The notes under the pieces were generated by a model. It had not been told where the DNA came from and made no database searches. It saw only the letters and a list, made by a program, of their open reading frames with translations. Below are positions 25,764 to 32,202 of a DNA stretch of 64,000 bases, one piece after another. Numbering within the stretch: position 1 is the first letter of the stretch; each line of letters begins with the position of its first letter. The DNA comes from JBGPLJ01 sp963826145 (lineage in GTDB: Bacteria > Pseudomonadota > Gammaproteobacteria > Steroidobacterales > Steroidobacteraceae): NCBI GenBank assembly GCA_963826145.1, contig CAWGVW010000002.1:310001-374000 (forward strand). Direction: 5' to 3'. Position numbers and translations under genes: made by a program.

Positions 25764-26606
25764 ATGAGCGATGTCATAGCGACGAACGGCGATCGCAATC
25801 CGCAGGCCGAGATGATGGCCGACGAATCCATGGTGAGAAATCTCGCCATGCAGGCCTCGGCGATCTGGCCGCAGGAAGAGGCATTTTTCTCCCGTTATCG
25901 GCTGCCGGCCGCTGCGCGGGTGCTCGACGTCGGCTGCGGAACTGGCGAGATCAGCGCTCGCATCGCACGCCACTTCGCGGACGTGCGCGTCACGGGAATC
26001 GACGTGCTCGAGGGGCCGCTGAACGTCGCGCGAACCCGCTACCGCGATGTCGCCGCACGCCTCGATTTTCAGGTGGGAGATGCGTTTCACCTGGCCTTTG
26101 CCGACGCGAGTTTCGATCTCGCTGTCTGCCGCCACATGCTGCAGGCGGTCCCCGATGCGGACCGGGTGCTCACCGAGTTGCGCAGGGTGACGCGGCCCGG
26201 CGGCTGGATCCACACGGTTTCCGAGGACTACGGCATGCTGCACATGATGTCGGGGCCGCTCGATCCGGACCGGTTCTGGCAGGTAGGCCCCGTGCAGTTC
26301 GCCGAGAAGACCGGGACCGATGCGCGTTTCGGCCGCAAGACCTGGTCGGCGATGCGGTCGCTTGGACTTGAGGACCTGCGCGTCGACTACGTCATCGTGG
26401 ACACGCTGCGTGTCGAGCGGAACGTGTTCGCGGGCATTATGGTCGCTTGGCGGGACGGTTATTCGGACGCACTGGCAGCGCATGCCGGGATGGGCACCGA
26501 CGAAATCCGCAAACACTTCGACGAAATCATCGTGAGCATCGAGAATCCCGCCCACTATGCCGTCTGGTTCGTCCCGGTCATCAGCGGACGCAAGCCGTCT
26601 CGCTGA
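25764..26606 (+). CDS. Class I SAM-dependent methyltransferase
   Basis: The 280-residue protein has the SAM-binding motif I VLDVGCGTGEISARIARHF (about 55-73), motif II DVRVTGIDVLEG, and the post-motif segment FDLAVCRHMLQAVPDADRVL, as in class I methyltransferases acting on small molecules. No signal peptide is present. The substrate is unknown. The family start might be a few codons later at MMADESMVRN; no clear ribosome binding site separates the two. It is divergent from gltB. A TATGAT at 25683-25688 is the best -10 candidate for it. Confidence 0.85.
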   Translation: MSDVIATNGDRNPQAEMMADESMVRNLAMQASAIWPQEEAFFSRYRLPAAARVLDVGCGTGEISARIARHFADVRVTGIDVLEGPLNVARTRYRDVAARLDFQVGDAFHLAFADASFDLAVCRHMLQAVPDADRVLTELRRVTRPGGWIHTVSEDYGMLHMMSGPLDPDRFWQVGPVQFAEKTGTDARFGRKTWSAMRSLGLEDLRVDYVIVDTLRVERNVFAGIMVAWRDGYSDALAAHAGMGTDEIRKHFDEIIVSIENPAHYAVWFVPVISGRKPSR

Positions 26607-26657
26607 TCGCCGGTCACGTCACGCCACCGCGTGGCCGGCCCTTTGCGTGTTATCGGC

Positions 26658-27275
26658 TCATGTGGACGCGCTCTCCGGACGCTCAGCAGTTCGGCTGGGA
26701 GGCGCGGGATAGCTGCCGACGATGACCCGAAAGCTGCGGCCGCCCCTCGATTGGGGCTGATGGTATTTGACCGCCAGTCGTGCGATTTCACGGCCGAGCT
26801 CTTCAGCGAACGCGTTCTTGTCCTGCTGGGTCGCAAGCCGTACATCGACCTGCAGCGAGAAGGTTGGCAGCAGCTTGTCATCGACCTTCGGCCCGACCTG
26901 CGCCGCCGTAACCTCGCGGAGCATCTGCGAGGTCAGGGCGATCAGATACAGGCTCGAGAATCGATCGCGGACCGTGTGCGGATGGAGCTTGTCCGCTGTC
27001 AGGGAGTCCGGCGCCAGCACGATGGATTCCGAGGTCCGCCGCATCACTCTTTCGACGCAACCGCGCTTGCGATCTTCGCGCAGCAGCTCGACAAATCCGT
27101 GCTTCTCAAGCTCGCGCATGTGATAGCGGATGCGTTGGCGCGGCAGCCCAAGTTGGCGCGCAATCGATGCCGCCGAGCCGGGCGAATTGAGCTGCTGAAG
27201 AATCCGGCGGCGCACCGGATCCGCCAGTACTCCGACCGCTTTCGCGTCGTCGATCAAACGCACTGACGAATTCAC
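26658..27275 (-). CDS. ArsR-type winged-helix transcriptional regulator
   Basis: A 205-residue protein. The first 90 residues form an ArsR-type winged helix (ADPVRRRILQQLNSPGSAASIARQLGLPRQRIRYHMRELEKHGFVEL). The rest is longer than a plain ArsR repressor and resembles the ligand-domain extensions of ArsR-like regulators with an SRPBCC-type or unknown partner; I do not recognise it. No metal-binding Cys motif is seen in the recognition helix. Its promoter has a good -35 and an inverted repeat, suggesting self-control. The nearest neighbours are the methyltransferase (convergent) and a 640-base non-coding stretch. Confidence 0.82.
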   Translation of the reverse strand: MNSSVRLIDDAKAVGVLADPVRRRILQQLNSPGSAASIARQLGLPRQRIRYHMRELEKHGFVELLREDRKRGCVERVMRRTSESIVLAPDSLTADKLHPHTVRDRFSSLYLIALTSQMLREVTAAQVGPKVDDKLLPTFSLQVDVRLATQQDKNAFAEELGREIARLAVKYHQPQSRGGRSFRVIVGSYPAPPSRTAERPESAST

Positions 27276-27319
27276 GGAAGTGGCAACTCCAATGCAACGC
27301 CTTGAATAGCCGGACAGAA

Positions 27320-27347
27320 AGTATCAATGGACAAATTATCTTGTCAA
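27320..27347 (-). promoter_or_regulatory. Promoter and possible operator of the ArsR-type gene
   Basis: On the minus strand a perfect -35 TTGACA (27347-27342), a 16-base spacer and a -10 GATACT (27325-27320, 4 of 6) precede the gene by about 45 bases. An inverted repeat GACAA (27330-27334) and TTGTC (27341-27345) lies across the -35 and spacer, where a repressor would block the polymerase. Confidence 0.55.
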
Positions 27348-27566
27348 GACATGAAGTACTGTCAATCAATGCTTCTAAGCGGGGATTCTAGAATCCGTCG
27401 GCCACGTGTGACCTCCATAACCCGCGGCGGGACGCTCGTACCGACTTGTACGCCTCGGGCGACAGCGGCATGGCGTCGGATGCCGACCGTGACCGGCGCG
27501 GGCGTGCCGGCAACCCAAAGCCAGCGCAACTGTCGGGCGATGCTTAGCCTGAGAAGGCTGGGACGC

Positions 27567-27606
27567 AAAAAAGGAAGGGGGGCTGCAGGCACGAGGCCTG
27601 CAGCCC
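27567..27606 (-). terminator. Probable rho-independent terminator
   Basis: A perfect 11-bp stem, GGGCTGCAGGC with GCCTGCAGCCC, closes a 5-base loop. On the minus strand it is followed by CCCTTCC and then six T (27572-27567). The T run is a little far from the stem. It would stop transcripts coming from about 27610-27800 before they enter the ArsR-type gene. Confidence 0.6.
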
Positions 27607-27917
27607 TTCATGCGCGCGCCGTCTCCGGCGTACGCATGGCTAACCGCGGCCAGCCTGCCGAATCGGCGTCCTGACGGGGCACTGTTCTGCTTTCTGAAGC
27701 AGCATCCCCGTCGAGCGCGCCGGCCACCATCCCTGGCAATTCCCTGGCCATCCGCAGCGAACGCACGAGTCTCAAAACGGGCCGCCAGCTACGCATGAAC
27801 CAGCGGGAGAAATGCGGCTTATAACGCCGAGACTCCGGGCCCGAGCGTGACGACGGTCGGCGGAAAAATCCCTACAATGAGGTGAAAGAATCGTGAAAGA
27901 TTGTCGAATCCCGGCAT

Positions 27918-28472
27918 ATGACTGATCCGTCACACGCGGCGATCGTCTACCGCTTTGGAGAGTTCGTGCTCGAACCGGCGCAGCAACGCCTGAGCGATGC
28001 GGATCAGCGGCCCGTTTCCCTGACGCCCAAAGCCTTTGACACCCTCCTGTGCCTGGTCGAGCACAGCGGCGACCTCGTCACGAAGAGCGAGTTGCTCGCG
28101 CGCGTCTGGCCGAACGTCGTGGTGGAGGAAGCCATACTCGCGCGCAATGTCGCGGATCTGCGCAAGGCGCTCGGCGATGATTCGAGCGCGCCGCGCTTCA
28201 TCGAAACGCTGCCGAAACGCGGTTACCGCTTCGTCGCAAGCGTTGCGATCGTGGCCCGGGGCGCGGCCGCTGACGACGACCCCGCGAAGCCCTTCGTGCG
28301 GACCGTCGACACGCTGCAGCTCGTTTCGGAAAGTCCCGCGCGCCGTGCGACGGAAACGACCCTCGATGCGCCGGAGTTCAGCCAGGCGCGTTCCGGCCTC
28401 AGCAAGGCGCTGCCCTGGCTGATCGCGGGGCTCACCGTCGCGGCAGCCGTCACCTGGTGGCTCACACGCTGA
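27918..28472 (+). CDS. Short CadC/ToxR-type regulator with C-terminal membrane anchor
   Basis: A 184-residue protein. Residues 5-110 are an OmpR/CadC-type winged helix (YRFGEFVLEPAQQRLSD, LTPKAFDTLLCLVEHSGDLVTK, ending FIETLPKRGYRFVASV). A hydrophilic linker follows and the last 20 residues are hydrophobic (ALPWLIAGLTVAAAVTWWL), a single membrane anchor. CadC/ToxR-like regulators normally continue into a large periplasmic sensor with repeats; here nothing follows the anchor except Thr-Arg. It would place a DNA-binding domain at the membrane without an obvious sensor. A TACAAT lies about 40 bases upstream as a possible -10. It ends seven bases from the convergent CDF gene. Confidence 0.82.
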   Translation: MTDPSHAAIVYRFGEFVLEPAQQRLSDADQRPVSLTPKAFDTLLCLVEHSGDLVTKSELLARVWPNVVVEEAILARNVADLRKALGDDSSAPRFIETLPKRGYRFVASVAIVARGAAADDDPAKPFVRTVDTLQLVSESPARRATETTLDAPEFSQARSGLSKALPWLIAGLTVAAAVTWWLTR

Positions 28473-28479
28473 GCGCGAG

Positions 28480-29391
28480 TCAGTCCGTCACATCGGGTTC
28501 GATGAAACACCAGCCAATTTCGGGAAACGCCGCCTTCATGCGGCGCTCGAGTTCGTTGATGTGCTCGACTGCCTGCGCGATCGGCAGATCGGGCGGCATG
28601 CGGATCTTTGCGGCGAGCATGATTTTCGGGCCAACCTGCAGCGTGATCATCTTGAGGAGCGCTTCGATTTCAGGATCTTGCTCGATGATGCGCTCGATAC
28701 CACTGCGAATGTCCTCCTCCGAGGAGCGGCCGATGAGGAGCGTGCGGATGCGGTTCGCAATCCAGACTGCAACCGCGATGAGAACGACACCGATCACGAT
28801 CGAACCGACGGCGTCAAAAACCGGATTGCCGGTGATGGCCGCACAGGCGACGAACACGAACGCAAGCGCAAGGCCGGCCAGTGCGGCGCAGTCCTCGCCC
28901 AGCACGACGACGAGTTCGGCATTGCGCGTCGCACGGAGCCACGCCATGAGCGTCCGGCCGCGCGCCAGCTTGCGGATCTCGCGCAATGCGCCGATCAGAC
29001 TGAAGGTCTCAAGGACGACGGCGACGCCGAGCACGCTGAGCGCAACCCACGCGGAGCTCAGCGGTTCCGGCGCCGCGAGCTTGTGCCAGCCCTCGTAGAT
29101 CGAGACTAGGCCGCCAACGCTGAAGAGCAGCAGCGCGACGACGAAACTCCAGAAATAGGAAAGCTTGCCGTAGCCGAGCGGATGTTCTTCATCCGGCGGA
29201 CGGCGCGATTGTCGGATACCGATGTAGAGCAGCACCTGGTTGCCGGAATCAGCATAGGAGTGGATGGCTTCGGCGAGCATGCTGCCGGAGTTCGTGAAAA
29301 TCGCCGCCCAGGTCTTGGCGAAGGCGATGCCGAGGTTCGCGAGAAACGCGTAGAGAATCGCGCGCTCCGAAGAGCCTACTTCCGCTGACAT
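28480..29391 (-). CDS. Cation diffusion facilitator transporter
   Basis: The 303-residue inner-membrane protein has about six membrane segments. The metal-site motif of the second segment is HSYADSGNQ (His and Asp pair, about 44-52), and a second His/Asp pair is expected near segment five. The last 80 residues (SEEDIRSGIERIIEQDPEIEALLKM...) form the cytoplasmic domain typical of CDF proteins, which export Zn, Fe or similar divalent ions against protons. The ion cannot be deduced. It starts three bases after the stop of the glycosylase gene, so the two are cotranscribed. Confidence 0.92.
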   Translation of the reverse strand: MSAEVGSSERAILYAFLANLGIAFAKTWAAIFTNSGSMLAEAIHSYADSGNQVLLYIGIRQSRRPPDEEHPLGYGKLSYFWSFVVALLLFSVGGLVSIYEGWHKLAAPEPLSSAWVALSVLGVAVVLETFSLIGALREIRKLARGRTLMAWLRATRNAELVVVLGEDCAALAGLALAFVFVACAAITGNPVFDAVGSIVIGVVLIAVAVWIANRIRTLLIGRSSEEDIRSGIERIIEQDPEIEALLKMITLQVGPKIMLAAKIRMPPDLPIAQAVEHINELERRMKAAFPEIGWCFIEPDVTD

Positions 29392-29394
29392 CGA

Positions 29395-30285
29395 CTACCT
29401 CTGTTCCAGTTCTTCTATGGTCGTCGGCCAGTCGTCCTTCAGGAGCCGCGACAGGGAACGATCCGCGAGCAGTTTGCCATCCGTCTGGCAACGCGGACAG
29501 TAATTGGTCTCGTTGCTCGCATAGCGGATGCGCTGCACGGTCGTGCCGCAGACGGGGCAAGGCTTGCCGTAGCGGCCGTGCACGGCCATATCCTCGCGAA
29601 ACGCGGTGACGCGCTCCGGAAAGCCGTCACCTGCGAGCCCGCGCAAACGGTCGGTCCAGTCCACGAGCGTCGCACGCACAGCTTCATGCAGCCGTGCGAT
29701 GTCGCCATCGCTGATGCGGCTCGTGAGCGTGACCGGAGACAGCCGTGCCGCGTGCAGGATTTCATCGGAATACGCATTGCCGATGCCGCTCATGAGCCGC
29801 GGATCGGTGAGCGCGCGCTTCAACGTGTGATTTTCCCGACGCAAGCTCTCGGCAAATTCGGCGCGCGTTGCCTCGAGCGGCTCCAGTCCCGGCCGATGAT
29901 GCGCGTTGAGTGCGCTCCTGCCATGAAGAAAGTGCAGCGCCGCGCGCCGCTTGGTGCCGGCCTCGGTCAGCGTGAGCGTACCCGCGTCGAATTCGAAGAG
30001 CGCGAGCGGCGATTTTGCCGGCACCTTGCGGCCGGTATCGAACCAGTGCAGGCGGCCGGCGATCATCAGGTGCAGTACCAGCCAGTAGTCGCCTTCGAGC
30101 CCGATTACGACACGCTTGCCGAGCCGCGACACGTCCTGCACGCGCCGGCCGTTTGCGAGCGCGATCGGCGGATCTGCGGTGCGCAGCAGGAATGGACTCG
30201 TCAGCCGGATGCGCTCGAGGCGCGCAGCTTGCAGCCGGCGAATGAGCGCCTCGACATAAACTGTGATATCCGGGAGTTCCGGCAC
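29395..30285 (-). CDS. Fpg/Nei-family DNA glycosylase
   Basis: This is a base-excision repair enzyme that removes oxidised bases and nicks the strand. It must start with Pro-Glu after Met removal; PELPDI follows a GTG start at 30285, giving 296 residues. A longer frame reaches 30384 but would block the catalytic Pro. The C-terminal zinc finger is complete (CPVCG, spacing, CPRCQ). The DITVYVEAL version of the opening and the YASNETNYC finger indicate a branch distinct from typical MutM, sometimes named Nei-like; the exact substrate range is open. It precedes the CDF gene and is shielded by a terminator from the gene on its right. Confidence 0.9.
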   Translation of the reverse strand: MPELPDITVYVEALIRRLQAARLERIRLTSPFLLRTADPPIALANGRRVQDVSRLGKRVVIGLEGDYWLVLHLMIAGRLHWFDTGRKVPAKSPLALFEFDAGTLTLTEAGTKRRAALHFLHGRSALNAHHRPGLEPLEATRAEFAESLRRENHTLKRALTDPRLMSGIGNAYSDEILHAARLSPVTLTSRISDGDIARLHEAVRATLVDWTDRLRGLAGDGFPERVTAFREDMAVHGRYGKPCPVCGTTVQRIRYASNETNYCPRCQTDGKLLADRSLSRLLKDDWPTTIEELEQR

Positions 30286-30333
30286 ACGGGAAATGTAGCA
30301 GTCGAGCTGCGGAAGGGTCCAACCGCGTGGGGC

Positions 30334-30373
30334 AAAAAAAAGCGCCGCGAGCGGGGAAGTGCAATCGCGGCGC
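30334..30373 (-). terminator. Rho-independent terminator
   Basis: A perfect 9-bp stem (GCGCCGCGA with TCGCGGCGC) with a 14-base loop is followed on the minus strand by eight T (30341-30334). It ends the transcript of the 89-residue gene at 30501-30770. Its loop contains TTCCCC. Confidence 0.9.
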
Positions 30374-30500
30374 CGAGGAGTCAACCACGAGGAACCCAGG
30401 GGAGAGGCTCAGACGTGGCTTTCAAAACACCGAACCAGGATCGACTCGGGGGAGAGTCGGCCGCCCGCGATTCGGAGACGGGCGGCAGCAGGGGAGAGAC
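30334..30500 (-). ncRNA. Candidate C-rich structured 3' RNA
   Basis: In transcript sense this 167-base stretch follows the stop codon of the small gene and holds three hairpins. Each loop is pyrimidine-rich: TCTCC within the loop of an 8-bp stem (30486-30460), TCCCCC in a 6-bp stem (30459-30442) and TTCCCC in the terminator. CTCTCCCC occurs three times (30498-30491, 30456-30449, 30406-30399). Repeated C-rich loops are a design shared by several base-pairing sRNAs, where they bind Shine-Dalgarno sequences. Existence of a processed RNA is inference. Confidence 0.4.
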
Positions 30501-30770
30501 TTAAACCGCCAGGGCTATGGCGCACGACACCTCTTCCATCTCGTAGCCCAGCACCTCGCGTGAGGTCGGGTCGATGATGGGCTTGCCCTTGCGAAAACAA
30601 CCGGTGTTGGCGGCCTGGCGAGCGAGCGCGACGCGCGCGTCGATCGTCTCGAGAACGATCTGACCGTCCGGGCGGCGCACGATCATCGTCGCGGCGCGCG
30701 GCAGGCGCTCGGTGGCGGCATCGGCCTCCGGCACCAGCACAGCGATAACTTCGGACTGCTTCGTTTCCAT
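30501..30770 (-). CDS. Small conserved-looking protein of unknown function
   Basis: An 89-residue soluble protein, starting at an ATG with no clear Shine-Dalgarno. It has no signal peptide or membrane segment. The middle part MIVRRPDGQIVLETIDAR and the C-terminal IIDPTSREVLGYEMEEV read like a compact beta-rich domain; one Cys occurs near 58 and one near 82. I recognise no family. It is preceded by a sigma-54-type promoter and a leader hairpin, and followed by a C-rich structured region and a terminator, so it is a self-contained, regulated unit. Confidence 0.68.
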   Translation of the reverse strand: METKQSEVIAVLVPEADAATERLPRAATMIVRRPDGQIVLETIDARVALARQAANTGCFRKGKPIIDPTSREVLGYEMEEVSCAIALAV

Positions 30771-30780
30771 CGTTCGCTTG

Positions 30781-30811
30781 ACCCCAAGGGCACTTCAGCG
30801 TGCCTCGGGGT
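30781..30811 (-). promoter_or_regulatory. Leader hairpin of the 89-residue gene
   Basis: ACCCC (30781-30785) pairs with GGGGT (30807-30811) and GGCAC (30789-30793) with GTGCC (30800-30804), with a small internal loop and a 6-base end loop. The predicted transcript start from the -24/-12 promoter falls at or just inside its outer edge, so the mRNA would begin with this hairpin, 10 bases from the start codon. Confidence 0.45.
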
Positions 30812-30816
30812 TGAAC

Positions 30817-30834
30817 TAGCAAGCCCCGTGCCAA
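30817..30834 (-). promoter_or_regulatory. Sigma-54-type (-24/-12) promoter
   Basis: On the minus strand TTGGCAC (30834-30828), GGGGC, then TTGCT (30822-30818) matches the RpoN consensus at every conserved position. Transcription would start near 30807. The upstream region holds three GTCAG words (around 30902, 30925 and 30935) that might belong to an activator site, but no clean dyad. Confidence 0.68.
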
Positions 30835-30971
30835 CTCACGAAGCTGTTACTATTCAACTGGTTATGAGGATTGCGAGCGGCCCCACCCGGTGACGTGATT
30901 TGTCAGTTTTGGCCACTGGGGTCAGGCGCGTCAGCCGGCGACGGCCGACAACGCCAACTCCTGCGCACAGA

Positions 30972-31583
30972 TCAGGGAAGAACGACGACGCAGGGCTGGT
31001 GGGCAGCCGTTAGCGCGTCGCAAATTGTCCGTGCGCGGCTCTCGCTCACTGTGGACGTTTGCAATCGAAAGAGCGTCGTCGGGCCGGCCGTGCTGGCGTT
31101 GACCGTGTAGTTCAACCCGGCCAACTGCGCCGCATGCTTCTTCACGACGTCCTGCCAGGCGCTGCGCGCATGCGCGGCACTGCTGAAGGCTCCGAGCTGA
31201 ACGCGGAATTTCCCCGCGTCGGAGGCCGCCGCTGGCGGAGACTCGACCGGAGCTGCGGCCAGATCGAGATTCTCGACACGGATGCGAGCCTCATCCGCGC
31301 GCGCGCCATTGGGATGCTGATCGGCGAACTGGCGGTAAGCGGACGCGGTGTCGTCTGCGAGTGCAGCTTGCCAGTCTGCGTCCTCCTTCAGGTCCGCGAC
31401 TCTCGCGCGAGCCTGCAGGACGAAATCGCCCTGTGGGTAGCGCTTGAGAAATTCGGCGTAGCTCTGTGCGGTATCCGCCTTGCGTGCGGATTCCCAGTCC
31501 GACTGCCGGGCATCGCAGGCCGCAAGTAACGCGCCGAGCGCGACGCTCGCGCCGGCCGCAATCAGGGCCCGCCTTGCATCCAC
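30972..31583 (-). CDS. SPOR-domain lipoprotein
   Basis: I start this at the GTG at 31583, ten bases after AAGGA, because it gives a proper lipoprotein signal (ARRALIAAGASVALGALLAAC) and 203 residues; the frame is open to 31691. After the lipidated Cys come two short repeats of a tetratricopeptide-like kind (WESARKADTAQSYAEFLKRYP and WQAALADDTASAYRQFADQHP). The last 75 residues form a SPOR domain (FRVQLGAFSSAAHARSAWQDVVKKH), which binds bare glycan strands at the division septum. It is divergent from the bactofilin gene. Confidence 0.85.
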   Translation of the reverse strand: MDARRALIAAGASVALGALLAACDARQSDWESARKADTAQSYAEFLKRYPQGDFVLQARARVADLKEDADWQAALADDTASAYRQFADQHPNGARADEARIRVENLDLAAAPVESPPAAASDAGKFRVQLGAFSSAAHARSAWQDVVKKHAAQLAGLNYTVNASTAGPTTLFRLQTSTVSESRARTICDALTAAHQPCVVVLP

Positions 31584-31726
31584 GACGAGTTTGTCCTTGG
31601 GGCTTTCAAAAAAGGGCGGATTCGCGATCAATTCTACGACAACTCGCCGGCAAGGCCGCGCGGCGTCACAACAATCCGCGGCGGATGCCATAATCGGTCC
31701 CAGCCCCTCGCTTAAAGGAACTGCCG

Positions 31727-32125
31727 ATGACCGAGCCCAATCATCGCCGGCTGCGCGACCAATTTTCCGGCACGCCGACTTTCGTTGCGGAAAACATGCG
31801 GATTGTCGGCAACTTGCACGGCAATGGGCCCGTGGTGGTCTGCGGCAGGGTGGAGGGCGACGGCGAGATCACGGGCGGCATCCAGATTGCAGCCGGCGCG
31901 CGCTGGCAGGGAAATCTGCACGCAAAGCACGCCATTGTTGCGGGCCAAATCGAGGGCGATCTGACTATCGACGAAAAGCTGGAGGTCGGATTCAGCGCCG
32001 TCATCAAGGGCCGGGTTCGCGCGCAATCCATTGCGATCGCGCGTGGCGCGATCATCGAAGGCGAGATTCAGGTCACCGGCGGCGCCGCCCCGGTGCATTT
32101 CTCGGAGAAGCGCGCAGCCAGCTGA
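31727..32125 (+). CDS. Bactofilin (polymer-forming cytoskeletal protein)
   Basis: The 132-residue protein consists of one DUF583/bactofilin domain: a right-handed beta-helix built from short repeats such as GNLHGNGPVVVCGRVEG, GDLTIDEKLEVGFSAVIKG and AIARGAIIEGEIQV. Short disordered tails lie at both ends. Bactofilins assemble into filaments without nucleotides and serve as membrane-linked scaffolds, often for cell-wall enzymes. The divergent SPOR lipoprotein would fit such a role but the link is only positional. Confidence 0.93.
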   Translation: MTEPNHRRLRDQFSGTPTFVAENMRIVGNLHGNGPVVVCGRVEGDGEITGGIQIAAGARWQGNLHAKHAIVAGQIEGDLTIDEKLEVGFSAVIKGRVRAQSIAIARGAIIEGEIQVTGGAAPVHFSEKRAAS

Positions 32126-32127
32126 AG

Positions 32128-32200
32128 AAGGGGACAGATTTGTTTTTTCTCATTTCTGGTGCGGACGCCCAGATATGCGAAAAAATAAATCTGTCCCCTT
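32128..32200. repeat. 73-bp inverted-repeat element between two stop codons
   Basis: Arms of 22 bases (32128-32149 and 32179-32200) match with one mismatch and carry the core GGGGACAGATTT followed by T6. The 29-base centre is unique. It starts two bases after the bactofilin stop and ends two bases before the stop of the convergent gene. It can form a long hairpin with T runs, so it may end transcription from both sides. The arm sequence resembles dispersed AAGGGGACAGATTTATTTTTT repeats seen in many proteobacterial genomes. Confidence 0.75.
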
Positions 32201-32202
32201 TT

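Larger units (their letters stand above)
27276..27917. other. Long non-coding stretch with hairpins and one candidate small gene
   Basis: The region contains the ArsR-type promoter at its left end, a perfect 14-bp palindrome GGATTCTAGAATCC (27383-27396), a leftward terminator-like hairpin (27567-27606), and a hairpin at 27673-27712 (GACGGGG with CCCCGTC outside, CTGCTT with AAGCAG inside). A leftward frame of 62 codons (27608-27796) ends two bases before the terminator, but it lacks a ribosome binding site and is Arg/Ala rich. I see no RNA family and no mobile element. Confidence 0.45.

Noticed and set aside
25764..26606. gltB leader read as terminator for the methyltransferase
   Set aside because: The methyltransferase is transcribed away from the leader, so no transcript from it would reach the repeats.
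27608..27796. The 62-codon frame as a confirmed small protein gene
   Set aside because: There is no ribosome binding site and the composition is that of chance frames in GC-rich DNA. It is kept only as a candidate.
30399..30498. The three GGGGAGAG words as a CRISPR or tandem-repeat array
   Set aside because: The words are only eight bases, unequally spaced, and the sequence between them is not spacer-like.
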